Assembly (NCBI GenBank): GCA_013203415.1
Contig: JABMQE010000046.1
Location: forward strand, 1-5,706
Direction: 5' to 3'
Source: Candidatus Falkowiibacteriota bacterium
Lineage (GTDB): Bacteria > Patescibacteriota > Patescibacteriia > UBA2591 > JABMQE01
Length of the DNA stretch: 5,706 nt
This document shows, one piece after another, positions 1 through 4,021 of the stretch. Position 1 is the first letter of the stretch. Each line of letters starts with the position of its first letter. The translations under genes and the position numbers were made by a program. The notes beneath the pieces are model-generated. The model was not told the DNA's origin and did no database searches. It saw only the letters and a list, made by a program, of their open reading frames with translations.

Positions 1-28
1 TATGTCTACACCTGGGCTGTTTTCTTTT

Positions 29-64
29 ATAAAAAAACACCACGCCTCATCGGCGTGATGTTTT
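29..64 (-). terminator. Rho-independent terminator after tRNA-His
   Basis: Read on the minus strand, AACATCACGCC and GGCGTGGTGTT form an 11-bp stem with one G-T wobble and a 5-nt loop (arms at 52-62 and 36-46). A T-run follows directly at 35-31. It lies 35 bases after the 3' end of tRNA-His and is the natural end of the minus-strand transcription unit. The stem also forms on the plus strand, where the T-run is shorter (TTTTCTCCTT), so weak two-way activity is possible. Confidence 0.85.
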
Positions 65-66
65 CT

Positions 67-98
67 CCTTCGGCCTCGACAAACGTCAGGGACGAAGG
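67..98 (-). other. Trailer stem-loop after tRNA-His
   Basis: An imperfect inverted repeat pairs CCTTCG with CGAAGG on the outside and CCTGAC with GTCgAGG inside (one bulged base), closed by a 4-nt loop. Its 5' arm on the minus strand includes the last two bases of tRNA-His (98 and 97), so the trailer fold competes with the acceptor end until the tRNA is processed. It may be a processing signal or the relic of a CCTTCG-type intergenic palindrome. Only the base pairing is seen; the role is inferred. Confidence 0.5.
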
Positions 99-168
99 TG
101 GCTAGAGGGAGTTGAACCCTCGATTGCAGGACCACAACCTACTGTGTTACCGTTACACCATAGCCACC
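97..168 (-). tRNA. tRNA-His(GTG)
   Basis: The minus strand folds into a full cloverleaf. The acceptor is GTGGCTA/TAGCCAC, the D-stem GTGT/ACAC, the anticodon stem GTAGG/CCTGC, and the T-stem GAGGG/CCCTC with loop TTCAACT. The 7-nt anticodon loop TTGTGGT places GTG at 133-135, which decodes His codons. An extra G at 168 (position -1) lies opposite discriminator C73 at 97, the identity hallmark of tRNA-His. CCA is not encoded (TTC follows), so it must be added enzymatically. A terminator follows downstream. I found no convincing promoter directly upstream, so it may be co-transcribed with the upstream membrane-protein gene. Confidence 0.95.
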
Positions 169-212
169 ATAATAATAAATTTTTAAGTTTTTTGTCTAAG
201 GCAGTAAGTTTA

Positions 213-292
213 GTCAAAAGTCCAAAGTCACAGGTTAACCAAAAACCAAAGACCAATGACCAAACTTACTGCCAAGACCATAAACCAATGAC
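213..292. repeat. Degenerate 7-bp tandem repeat (GTCNAAA / AANNACC)
   Basis: The spacer between tRNA-His and the membrane-protein gene divides into heptamers in a constant phase: GTCAAAA, GTCCAAA, GTCACAG, GTTAACC, AAAAACC, AAAGACC, AATGACC, AAACTTA and so on up to the stop codon of the gene. An interrupted 12-bp inverted repeat (GGCAGTAAGTTT at 200-211 and AAACTTACTGCC at 262-273) brackets its first part. The array resembles the short heptamer arrays common in spacers of some bacteria. No coding potential is visible. Confidence 0.6.
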
Positions 293-589
293 CTACGCTT
301 GTGGAGCAGGCGGTGCTTGGGTAGGCGGTACTTGCGGAGCTTGCGGAGTTCCTTGGGTCATCTCTGTTTTTTTGGAAATCACAAAGATGTAAATAATCTC
401 CAAAATCCCGACCGTGTTCAGGATAAGCATAACAATGTACCACGGCTTAGAGCCATTGCGCGCCGCTTTCCAAAGCGCAATTGCTTTCCAAATAACACTC
501 CAAAGGCCAACCAAAACAAGCAAGGCAATCATCCCTCCTCCCAAAGCCGCGTTGTTAGCAAGCGCATCGTTTAATGCTTCATCAGGCAT
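293..589 (-). CDS. DUF5652-like small membrane protein
   Basis: This 98-residue protein has two predicted transmembrane helices, about residues 19-40 and 50-71. They are joined by a short basic loop (WKAARNGSKPW) and followed by a Pro/Gln/Ala-rich tail at 80-98. The pattern of a tryptophan-rich first helix, a W-K-A-A-R-N turn and a second helix with NTVGILEIIY is what I recall of the DUF5652 family, which is frequent in Patescibacteria. Its function is unknown; the topology suggests a cytoplasmic-membrane protein. The ATG at 589 is the first start and the stop is TAG. There is no clear Shine-Dalgarno site, only an AT-rich stretch. It lies between two tRNA genes on the same strand and could be read from the tRNA-Arg promoter. 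The tail is encoded by short GC-rich tandem repeats, so its length may vary between strains. Confidence 0.8.
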   Translation of the reverse strand: MPDEALNDALANNAALGGGMIALLVLVGLWSVIWKAIALWKAARNGSKPWYIVMLILNTVGILEIIYIFVISKKTEMTQGTPQAPQVPPTQAPPAPQA

Positions 590-617
590 GAATTTTTTGT
601 TAAAGATTAATAAACGT

Positions 618-638
618 AAATAAAAATTAAAAATTAAA
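618..638. repeat. AT-rich 7-bp tandem repeat (AAATAAA/AATTAAA)
   Basis: Three consecutive heptamers, AAATAAA, AATTAAA and AATTAAA, are preceded by CGT. The same CGTAAATAAA decamer begins the longer array at 851. It lies in the leader of the membrane-protein gene on the minus strand. No function is visible. Confidence 0.5.
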
Positions 639-646
639 ACTTATTC

Positions 647-668
647 GCTGGTACCCCCGCTAGGAATC
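647..668. repeat. Duplicate of the tRNA-Arg 3' end (att-like repeat, copy 1)
   Basis: These 22 bases are identical to 724-745. On the minus strand they match the 3' half of the T-loop, the T-stem, the acceptor strand, the discriminator, CCA and two further bases (GC) of the neighbouring tRNA-Arg. The rest of a tRNA is absent, so this is not a functional gene. A duplicated tRNA 3' end is the classic footprint of tyrosine-recombinase integration, but only 55 bp separate the two copies. It could be a collapsed integration scar or a repeat that targets tRNA ends. Confidence 0.75.
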
Positions 669-700
669 CCAGCCTCACGGCTGGTCACCCGCGAGGGTGA
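669..700. repeat. Two back-to-back hairpins beside the tRNA-end repeat
   Basis: CCAGCC-TCAC-GGCTGG (669-684) is followed without a gap by TCACCC-GCGA-GGGTGA (685-700). Both are perfect 6-bp stems with 4-nt loops. One has a GNRA loop on the plus strand (GCGA) and the other a GNRA loop on the minus strand (GTGA), so either transcript would carry one very stable hairpin. The pair abuts the duplicated tRNA end exactly at 668/669, which suggests one compound repeat unit. In the tRNA-Arg transcript the hairpins would lie in the trailer and could help end or process it. Confidence 0.7.
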
Positions 701-723
701 GAACCTCTAATCAATCTGAACTG

Positions 724-745
724 GCTGGTACCCCCGCTAGGAATC
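724..745. repeat. tRNA-Arg 3' end (att-like repeat, copy 2)
   Basis: This is the copy that forms the functional 3' end of tRNA-Arg, plus two bases beyond CCA. It is identical to 647-668 and in the same orientation. Confidence 0.75.
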
Positions 746-800
746 GAACCTAGATCCTAGGATTAGAAATCCCATGTTCTATCCATTGAACTACAGGGGC
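726..800 (-). tRNA. tRNA-Arg(TCT) with encoded CCA
   Basis: On the minus strand the cloverleaf has a 7-bp acceptor GCCCCTG/CGGGGGT (with wobbles), D-stem GTTC/GAAC, anticodon stem TGGGA/TCCTA with loop TTTCTAA, and T-stem CTAGG/CCTAG with loop TTCGATT. The anticodon TCT (765-767) decodes AGA and AGG. The discriminator A at 729 is followed by encoded CCA (728-726), unlike tRNA-His in the same window. A consensus promoter lies 14 bases upstream of the mature 5' end. The 3' end is duplicated 77 bp further on. Confidence 0.95.
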
Positions 801-813
801 TTGCATTTATCCC

Positions 814-842
814 ATTCTAACAAAAAATTCACCTCATGTCAA
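814..842 (-). promoter_or_regulatory. Sigma70-type promoter of tRNA-Arg
   Basis: On the minus strand TTGACA (842-837) and TAGAAT (819-814) are separated by exactly 17 bp. Transcription would start near 807, a few bases before the mature tRNA 5' end at 800. The -35 box is perfect and the -10 box differs from consensus at one position. It is probably also the main promoter for the downstream membrane-protein gene and tRNA-His. Confidence 0.85.
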
Positions 843-853
843 TCCAAAATCGT

Positions 854-881
854 AAATAAAAAATAAAAAATAAAAAATAAA
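854..881. repeat. Four perfect AAATAAA heptamers
   Basis: Four exact head-to-tail copies of AAATAAA are preceded by CGT, as in the array at 618. The array lies between the recombinase stop codon and the tRNA-Arg promoter. On the minus strand it gives T-rich RNA after the recombinase gene, but no GC-rich stem precedes it, so I do not call a terminator. Confidence 0.65.
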
Positions 882-925
882 AATTTTTTACAATCATGCA
901 TGTTCTGTCCTGTATTCAAAGGTTC

Positions 926-1816
926 TCACTCATACCTTTTCACACTCACCAAGGACTCATACCCCATCACCCCAGCCACTTCCTTCTTGCCCATCCCTTG
1001 CCTAATCATCTGATTCGCCAAAGAGTTTCTTATCACCTGTGGTGTGATTTTTTTCCCAATCCCTGCCATTTTCCCGTACTTCGCCACAATCCTTTGTATC
1101 GATCTGCTAGTTAAATTATTCTTGGGAATATATTGTTTAACCCTCCTCTTCTTGGCCGCCCTGTCGTGTCCGACAAACAAAGCCGGCGTTTTGTCTTTTC
1201 TTTTTTCTAAATATTTTTTTATCCAATGCTTGGCTTGGTTTCCTAAAACCACCCTGCGTTTAACTTCGTTCTTCCCCAAAACCCAAACCCCCTCCTGCCT
1301 AATGTCGCCTTTTTTTAAGCTTGCCAATTCACCCACCCTTAAAGCCGTTGCCAGCAAAACTTCCAAAATCGCCTTGTCTCGATATTTAATTATCTCTTCT
1401 GCCTCGGTTTCTAAAGGCGCTTCCAAAATCCTTTCCATCTCGCTTTCGCTTAAAAACTCTCTTGTCTGCTTTGGCACAGTTTCTAATTTTATCTTTTCCG
1501 GCCGAAGCACATTTATCCCTCTCCTCCGCAAATATTTTAGAAAAGATCTAATAGCAATCAAATGATAATTTTTTGTGTTTGCTTTCATCACTTTTTCCTT
1601 CGGAAATAATTGCGGATTTTTTTCTGGTAACTTGGAAAGCCATTCGCGATATTTATCAATCATTACTAGATTAATCTTTTCTGACGGGGGATTATGGCTA
1701 AATTTCAAAAACCGTCTTAAATAAAACTCATAATTCCTAACCGTCATCTCACTTTTTCTTGCCAGCTTTAGATGCAGTAAAAAGTCATCAATTAATTTGT
1801 TTATTTTTTTATCCAT
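926..1816 (-). CDS. XerC/XerD-like tyrosine recombinase, degenerate active site
   Basis: This is a tyrosine recombinase/integrase of 296 residues, close to XerD length. Residues 1-95 form the SAM-like core-binding domain (LARKSEMTVRNYEFYLRRFLKF), and residues from about 117 form the catalytic domain. Box I is ALRVGELASL with Arg160, and the beta-hairpin lysine is in GKNEVKRR (Lys182). By spacing against E. coli XerD, Arg263 and the nucleophile Tyr295 are present. The HxxR histidine is Gln260 (TPQVIR), and the second His/Trp site is Tyr286 (MGYES). The protein ends at Glu296, one residue after the catalytic Tyr, so the C-terminal tail used for subunit contacts in XerC/D is missing. It could be a chromosome-dimer Xer enzyme, a phage/element integrase, or a decaying gene. 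The start at 1816 follows a short leader with a good promoter but no clear Shine-Dalgarno site. It is divergent from rpsO. Confidence 0.85.
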   Translation of the reverse strand: MDKKINKLIDDFLLHLKLARKSEMTVRNYEFYLRRFLKFSHNPPSEKINLVMIDKYREWLSKLPEKNPQLFPKEKVMKANTKNYHLIAIRSFLKYLRRRGINVLRPEKIKLETVPKQTREFLSESEMERILEAPLETEAEEIIKYRDKAILEVLLATALRVGELASLKKGDIRQEGVWVLGKNEVKRRVVLGNQAKHWIKKYLEKRKDKTPALFVGHDRAAKKRRVKQYIPKNNLTSRSIQRIVAKYGKMAGIGKKITPQVIRNSLANQMIRQGMGKKEVAGVMGYESLVSVKRYE

Positions 1817-1830
1817 AACCCAATTCCAAG

Positions 1831-1862
1831 TTACTTAATTACTCGATTACTTAGTTACCTAT
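1831..1862. repeat. Four 8-bp tandem repeats TTACYYRN
   Basis: TTACTTAA, TTACTCGA, TTACTTAG and TTACCTAT follow each other in strict 8-bp phase. They fill most of the untranslated leader between the recombinase promoter and its start codon. Their centre TTACTCGATTAC is nearly palindromic. The function is unknown: slippage repeat, regulator-binding array or neutral spacer are all possible. Confidence 0.6.
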
Positions 1863-1866
1863 ATAC

Positions 1867-1895
1867 ATTTTACGACACTTTCCAAACATTGACAA
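1867..1895 (-). promoter_or_regulatory. Promoter of the tyrosine recombinase
   Basis: On the minus strand TTGTCA (1895-1890) and TAAAAT (1872-1867) are separated by 17 bp. The predicted start is near 1860, giving a leader of about 45 bases made largely of the 8-bp repeats. The -35 box overlaps the opposing -35 box of the rpsO promoter by five bases. Confidence 0.65.
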
Positions 1896-1917
1896 GCCAA
1901 GTGCGATATGGTAAGAT
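1889..1917 (+). promoter_or_regulatory. Promoter of rpsO
   Basis: TTGACA (1889-1894) and TAAGAT (1912-1917) are separated by exactly 17 bp. Transcription would begin near 1924, giving an rpsO leader of about 220 bases that includes the whole palindromic repeat copy A. The -10 sequence TAAGAT recurs in the HicB-like promoter in this window. Confidence 0.75.
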
Positions 1918-1943
1918 GGCACTAAGCGTTTAACACCCAAAAC

Positions 1944-2054
1944 CCGTTATCTCCCCCTTACTAAGGGGGAGAATAAAAGAGGGGGTAAAAAGTCAGAGTA
2001 CGTCTATTTTAAGACCCCTCCCGAGACCTCCCCTTGGCAAGGGGAGGATAACGG
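1944..2054. repeat. MITE-like palindromic element, copy A, in the rpsO leader
   Basis: This is a 111-bp imperfect palindrome with ends CCGTTAT and ATAACGG. Each arm holds its own hairpin: CTCCCCCTT/AAGGGGGAG on the left (1951-1971) and CCTCCCCTT/AAGGGGAGG on the right (2027-2047). The two arms are also complementary to each other, including inner blocks AGAGGGGGT and ACCCCTC, around a centre GTCAGAGTACGTCT. The right 60 bases (1991-2050) match copy B at 59 positions. Terminal inverted repeats and absence of coding capacity fit a non-autonomous mobile element. In the rpsO mRNA it would form a long stable hairpin. No target duplication is obvious. Confidence 0.8.
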
Positions 2055-2090
2055 TTATGTTGAACTTTTATTAATCTAACACGGATTCTT

Positions 2091-2143
2091 GGTAAAAGGA
2101 GTTAGCGCCCTTTACTCAGAATTTCGTAAAGCAAAGGAACCTT
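2091..2143 (+). promoter_or_regulatory. rpsO leader with competing hairpins and RBS
   Basis: CTTTAC (2110-2115) pairs perfectly with GTAAAG (2126-2131) just before the ribosome-binding site. The overlapping CCCTTTAC (2108-2115) can instead pair with GTAAAAGG (2092-2099), with one mismatch or bulge. The two folds exclude each other. AAAGGAA (2133-2139) is a clear Shine-Dalgarno site five to seven bases from ATG, one of the few in the window. S15 is known to repress its own mRNA through varied leader structures in several bacterial groups. That this is such a leader is inference. Confidence 0.45.
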
Positions 2144-2410
2144 ATGCTAAAAAAGAACAAGAAAGAAAAAGTAATCGAGAAGTTTAAAACTCATAAAGGC
2201 GATACTGGTTCACCCCAGGTTCAAATCGCTATTTTATCCGAGGAAATCAAGGAACTCGCAAGCCATCTAAAACAACACAAACACGACTTCTCATCTCGTC
2301 GTGGACTCTTAAAAAAAGTCGGCCAACGTCGCCGTCTTTTGCGTTATTTACAGCGCGAAAACGAAAGAGCTTACGAGAAATTAATAAAAGCACTCGGATT
2401 AAAAAAATAA
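2144..2410 (+). CDS. rpsO: 30S ribosomal protein S15
   Basis: S15 is a primary 16S rRNA-binding protein that nucleates assembly of the small-subunit platform. The 88-residue product has the family signatures along its whole length: HKGDTGSPQVQIA at 17-29, the rRNA-binding HLKQHKHDFSSRRGLL at 41-56, and VGQRRRLLRYLQ at 59-70. Its length matches the usual 88-89 residues. The start at 2144 is fixed by the AAAGGAA Shine-Dalgarno site and by homology. In many bacteria pnp follows rpsO; here a palindromic repeat and a NYN-domain gene follow instead. Copies of the same palindromic element flank the gene on both sides. No separate rho-independent terminator is visible, so the hairpins of copy B may protect or shape the 3' end. 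Confidence 0.97.
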   Translation: MLKKNKKEKVIEKFKTHKGDTGSPQVQIAILSEEIKELASHLKQHKHDFSSRRGLLKKVGQRRRLLRYLQRENERAYEKLIKALGLKK

Positions 2411-2422
2411 ATTGCTATCCAA

Positions 2423-2570
2423 GTTATCTCCCCCTTACCACCTGTCCTGAGCAAAGTCGAAGGAAGGGGGAGAATTCCTGCCCGCCTCTGGAGGGAAAGA
2501 GGGGGTAAAAGTCAGAGTACGTCTATTTTAAGACCCCTCCCGAGACCTCCCCTTAGCAAGGGGAGGATAA
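2423..2570. repeat. MITE-like palindromic element, copy B, with two insertions
   Basis: This is the same element and orientation as copy A: GTTATCTCCCCCTTAC at the left end and a right half (2510-2569) identical to copy A except one base in the last hairpin loop. It is longer because of two extra blocks. About 26 bases (2438-2463), including CCTGTCCTGAGCAAAGTCG, sit in the loop of the first hairpin. About 21 bases (2476-2496), with CCTC-TG-GAGG, sit between the first hairpin and the AGAGGGGGT block. The first insert resembles a CCTTCG...AGGACAGG intergenic repeat seen in many bacterial genomes. The element begins 13 bases after the rpsO stop codon and no T-run follows it. Confidence 0.75.
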
Positions 2571-2608
2571 TAAAGTCGATTTTTAAAAAGTTAATACAAA
2601 GAATCCGG

Positions 2609-2650
2609 ATTCGCAATTCGCGGCATTCGCATTCATTTGTAGATTTGCAT
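2609..2650. repeat. ATTCGC-type short repeats before the NYN gene
   Basis: ATTCGC occurs at 2609, 2616 and 2625, followed by the related ATTCAT (2631) and GATTTGCAT (2642). The 5' part is preceded by AATCCGGATT, a 10-bp palindrome. The block reaches to seven bases before the NYN start codon. I see no promoter boxes with proper spacing here, so the NYN gene may be read from the rpsO promoter. Confidence 0.4.
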
Positions 2651-2657
2651 TATTTTT

Positions 2658-3302
2658 ATGACAAAACACCCAGAACAACGCGTCGGCGTCTTCATCGATG
2701 TCCAAAATTTATACTACTCCGCGAAAAATCTATTTCATGCCAAAGTGGACTTTGGAAAAGTATTAAAAGAAGCAGTCGGCCCGCGTAAACTTATCCGTGC
2801 TTTTGCCTATGTTATTCAGGCCCAGCTTCCCGAAGAAAAAAAGTTTTTTACCGCCCTAGATTCCCAGGGCTTCGAAGTAAAAATGAAAGACCTCCAGGTC
2901 TTTGTAACAGGCGATAAAAAAGGCGATTGGGATGTGGGCATGACTATTGATGCTATTAAAGTCGCACCCCAACTAGATGTCATCGTCCTTGTTACCGGCG
3001 ACGGTGATTATATCCCTGCCATAGAGTATCTTCAATATCATGGCACCCAAATGGAAGTAATCGCTTTTGGCGAAACCACATCATCCCGCCTAAAAGAAAT
3101 CGCAGACGACTTTACCGACCTTTCCGAAAACAGAGAACACTTTCTAATCCGCGAATACAAAAACCGCCCGCGCCCAAGCACCGCCACTCCCACTCGCTCA
3201 ACCACCCCATCGAGCTCAGCTCGACCTGCCCCCACCCGCACACCTGCTCGCCCGCCAGCCAGAACCAGAACCCCAGTCAGACGCAGGACGGTTAGGCGAT
3301 AA
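2658..3302 (+). CDS. LabA/NYN-domain (PIN-like) putative RNase with basic tail
   Basis: This 214-residue protein has a NYN domain (LabA/DUF88 type, PIN-like nuclease fold) at about 7-155. The family's acidic metal-binding residues are visible: Asp14 in VFIDVQN, Asp92 in KGDWDVGM, and Asp115/Asp117 in VTGDGDY. Family members are thought to be metal-dependent RNases; the substrate here is unknown. Residues 168-214 form a low-complexity tail of Pro, Arg, Thr and Ser ending RTPVRRRTVRR, probably disordered and suited to binding RNA or acidic surfaces. The ATG at 2658 has no Shine-Dalgarno site, which is common in this window. It is co-directional with rpsO and may share its transcript. The tail is much more GC-rich than the surroundings. 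Confidence 0.85.
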   Translation: MTKHPEQRVGVFIDVQNLYYSAKNLFHAKVDFGKVLKEAVGPRKLIRAFAYVIQAQLPEEKKFFTALDSQGFEVKMKDLQVFVTGDKKGDWDVGMTIDAIKVAPQLDVIVLVTGDGDYIPAIEYLQYHGTQMEVIAFGETTSSRLKEIADDFTDLSENREHFLIREYKNRPRPSTATPTRSTTPSSSARPAPTRTPARPPARTRTPVRRRTVRR

Positions 3303-3333
3303 AACAAAAAACCACTCACAGTAGTGAACGGTT
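3301..3333 (-). terminator. Rho-independent terminator of the HicBA-like pair
   Basis: On the minus strand AACCGTTCAC-TACT-GTGAGTGGTT is a 10-bp stem with two adjacent wobble pairs and a 4-nt loop, followed by TTTTTGTTTT. It starts 15 bases after the stop codon of the HicA-like gene. On the plus strand the wobble pairs become A-C mismatches and no T-run follows. It therefore serves the minus strand and not the NYN gene, whose stop codon it touches. Confidence 0.8.
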
Positions 3334-3348
3334 CTAAAAAATATTAAT

Positions 3349-3600
3349 TTATTTTATTCGTTCATCAAATTCTTCTTCAGTGCAGATTTCTGATCCCGTT
3401 AGTTTTTTCATCAGCGCCTTAACAATATATTTATTAACCTCATTGTTTTTGAATGGAATTGGAAATGGTCTTTTCCAATAATTATACTTAACATTATATT
3501 GGTGCTTGCCTGCTTTTTCTACCGATACAAATTCCCTAGTATCTAACCATTTTAAAAATCTTTTCATTCTATTTTTCTTGATGTTTGCATAGGTGCCCAT
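3349..3600 (-). CDS. HicA-like toxin (putative mRNA interferase)
   Basis: This 83-residue protein has the layout of HicA, a small dsRBD-fold ribonuclease toxin. It has an N-terminal helix (MKRFLKWLDT), a beta segment with GKHQYNV where His33 would be the catalytic residue, then RPFPIPF, and a final helix NKYIVKALMKKL like the K-x-x-L-x-x-I-L-K-Q end of HicA. I chose ATG at 3600, ten bases after the stop codon of the upstream gene. An ATG at 3636 would add 12 residues and overlap that gene by 26 bases. There is no clear Shine-Dalgarno site, so translational coupling is likely. The upstream partner resembles HicB, and a terminator follows. The assignment rests on pattern and context. It could be another small RNA-binding protein. 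Confidence 0.6.
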   Translation of the reverse strand: MGTYANIKKNRMKRFLKWLDTREFVSVEKAGKHQYNVKYNYWKRPFPIPFKNNEVNKYIVKALMKKLTGSEICTEEEFDERIK

Positions 3601-3610
3601 ATTGCTATAA

Positions 3611-3961
3611 TTACGCAGCAACCAGTTCTTTCTCAAAACTCATATCAGATTGTTTTATTGCGGCATCATTAAGCTCCTCTAACTGTTTAGCATTTGGCTT
3701 AAAACTTTTTCTATCTTGCAATACATCTAAATATTCCTCGGGGATCTCATACATCGCAAACAAAGCATCATTCACCATATAAACAAACTCTCGAGCCGAC
3801 TTGGCTTGAGTCATAAATTCCTGGCCATCAGCATTAATCTTCCCAACAATATATTTTCCATCCCTAACCCATCTAATCGAGAGTTTATCCGGCAGTTTAT
3901 TAAAGTATGCCTCTAATACTTCTTCATCAATCTGTGGCTTGAAAAAAAGGTTTTTAAACAT
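3611..3961 (-). CDS. HicB-like antitoxin
   Basis: This 116-residue protein is the first gene of a two-gene unit. Residues about 27-80 (IRWVRDGKYIVGKINADGQEFMTQAKSAREFVYMVNDAL) follow the HicB pattern of a partial RNase-H-like beta sheet, then a T-Q-x-x-S-x-x-E segment and a helix. HicB neutralises HicA, usually by covering its active site, and often represses the operon through a separate DNA-binding domain. The remainder (residues 81-116) is short and acidic, with no clear helix-turn-helix or ribbon-helix-helix. Autoregulation is therefore uncertain. The start at 3961 lies about 24 bases after the predicted transcription start. Antitoxin-first order is known in other hicBA loci. Confidence 0.55.
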   Translation of the reverse strand: MFKNLFFKPQIDEEVLEAYFNKLPDKLSIRWVRDGKYIVGKINADGQEFMTQAKSAREFVYMVNDALFAMYEIPEEYLDVLQDRKSFKPNAKQLEELNDAAIKQSDMSFEKELVAA

Positions 3962-3991
3962 AAATTTAATTTAAAAATTTTAGAATAATCA

Positions 3992-4020
3992 ATCTTAATC
4001 CATTTTGCTGATTCTGTCAA
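3992..4020 (-). promoter_or_regulatory. Proximal promoter of the HicBA-like pair
   Basis: On the minus strand TTGACA (4020-4015) and TAAGAT (3997-3992) are separated by 17 bp. The start would be near 3985, about 24 bases before the HicB-like start codon. Confidence 0.75.
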
Positions 4021-4021
4021 T

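Noticed and set aside
144..392. Plus-strand open frame of 82 codons across the tRNA-His region
   Set aside because: It reads through the antisense of tRNA-His, the heptamer repeat and the end of the membrane-protein gene, and has no protein-like composition.
647..720. A second tRNA gene or CRISPR-like repeat pair downstream of tRNA-Arg
   Set aside because: Only the 3' end of the tRNA is duplicated with no D-arm or anticodon arm, and two copies with one short spacer do not make an array.
926..928. TGA of the recombinase as a sense (Gly) codon, as in Gracilibacteria/SR1
   Set aside because: Reading through gives no XerC/D-like tail, and no other gene in the window contains an in-frame TGA.
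697..929. 10-bp inverted repeat GTGAGAACCT (697-706) and AGGTTCTCAC (920-929) around tRNA-Arg
   Set aside because: Matches of ten bases are expected by chance several times in a window of this size, and nothing else supports a pairing.
1044..1565. Plus-strand open frame of 173 codons
   Set aside because: It is antisense to the recombinase gene, whose reading frame has clear domain motifs; the plus-strand product has no recognisable features.
2411..2580. Copy B as the rho-independent terminator of rpsO
   Set aside because: The hairpins are strong but no T-run follows either of them; it is better explained as a repeat that may secondarily affect the 3' end.
3038..3319. Minus-strand open frame of 93 codons with Val/Gly/Arg repeats
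   Set aside because: It is the shadow of the GC-rich tail of the NYN gene; its composition reflects the low-complexity tail on the other strand.
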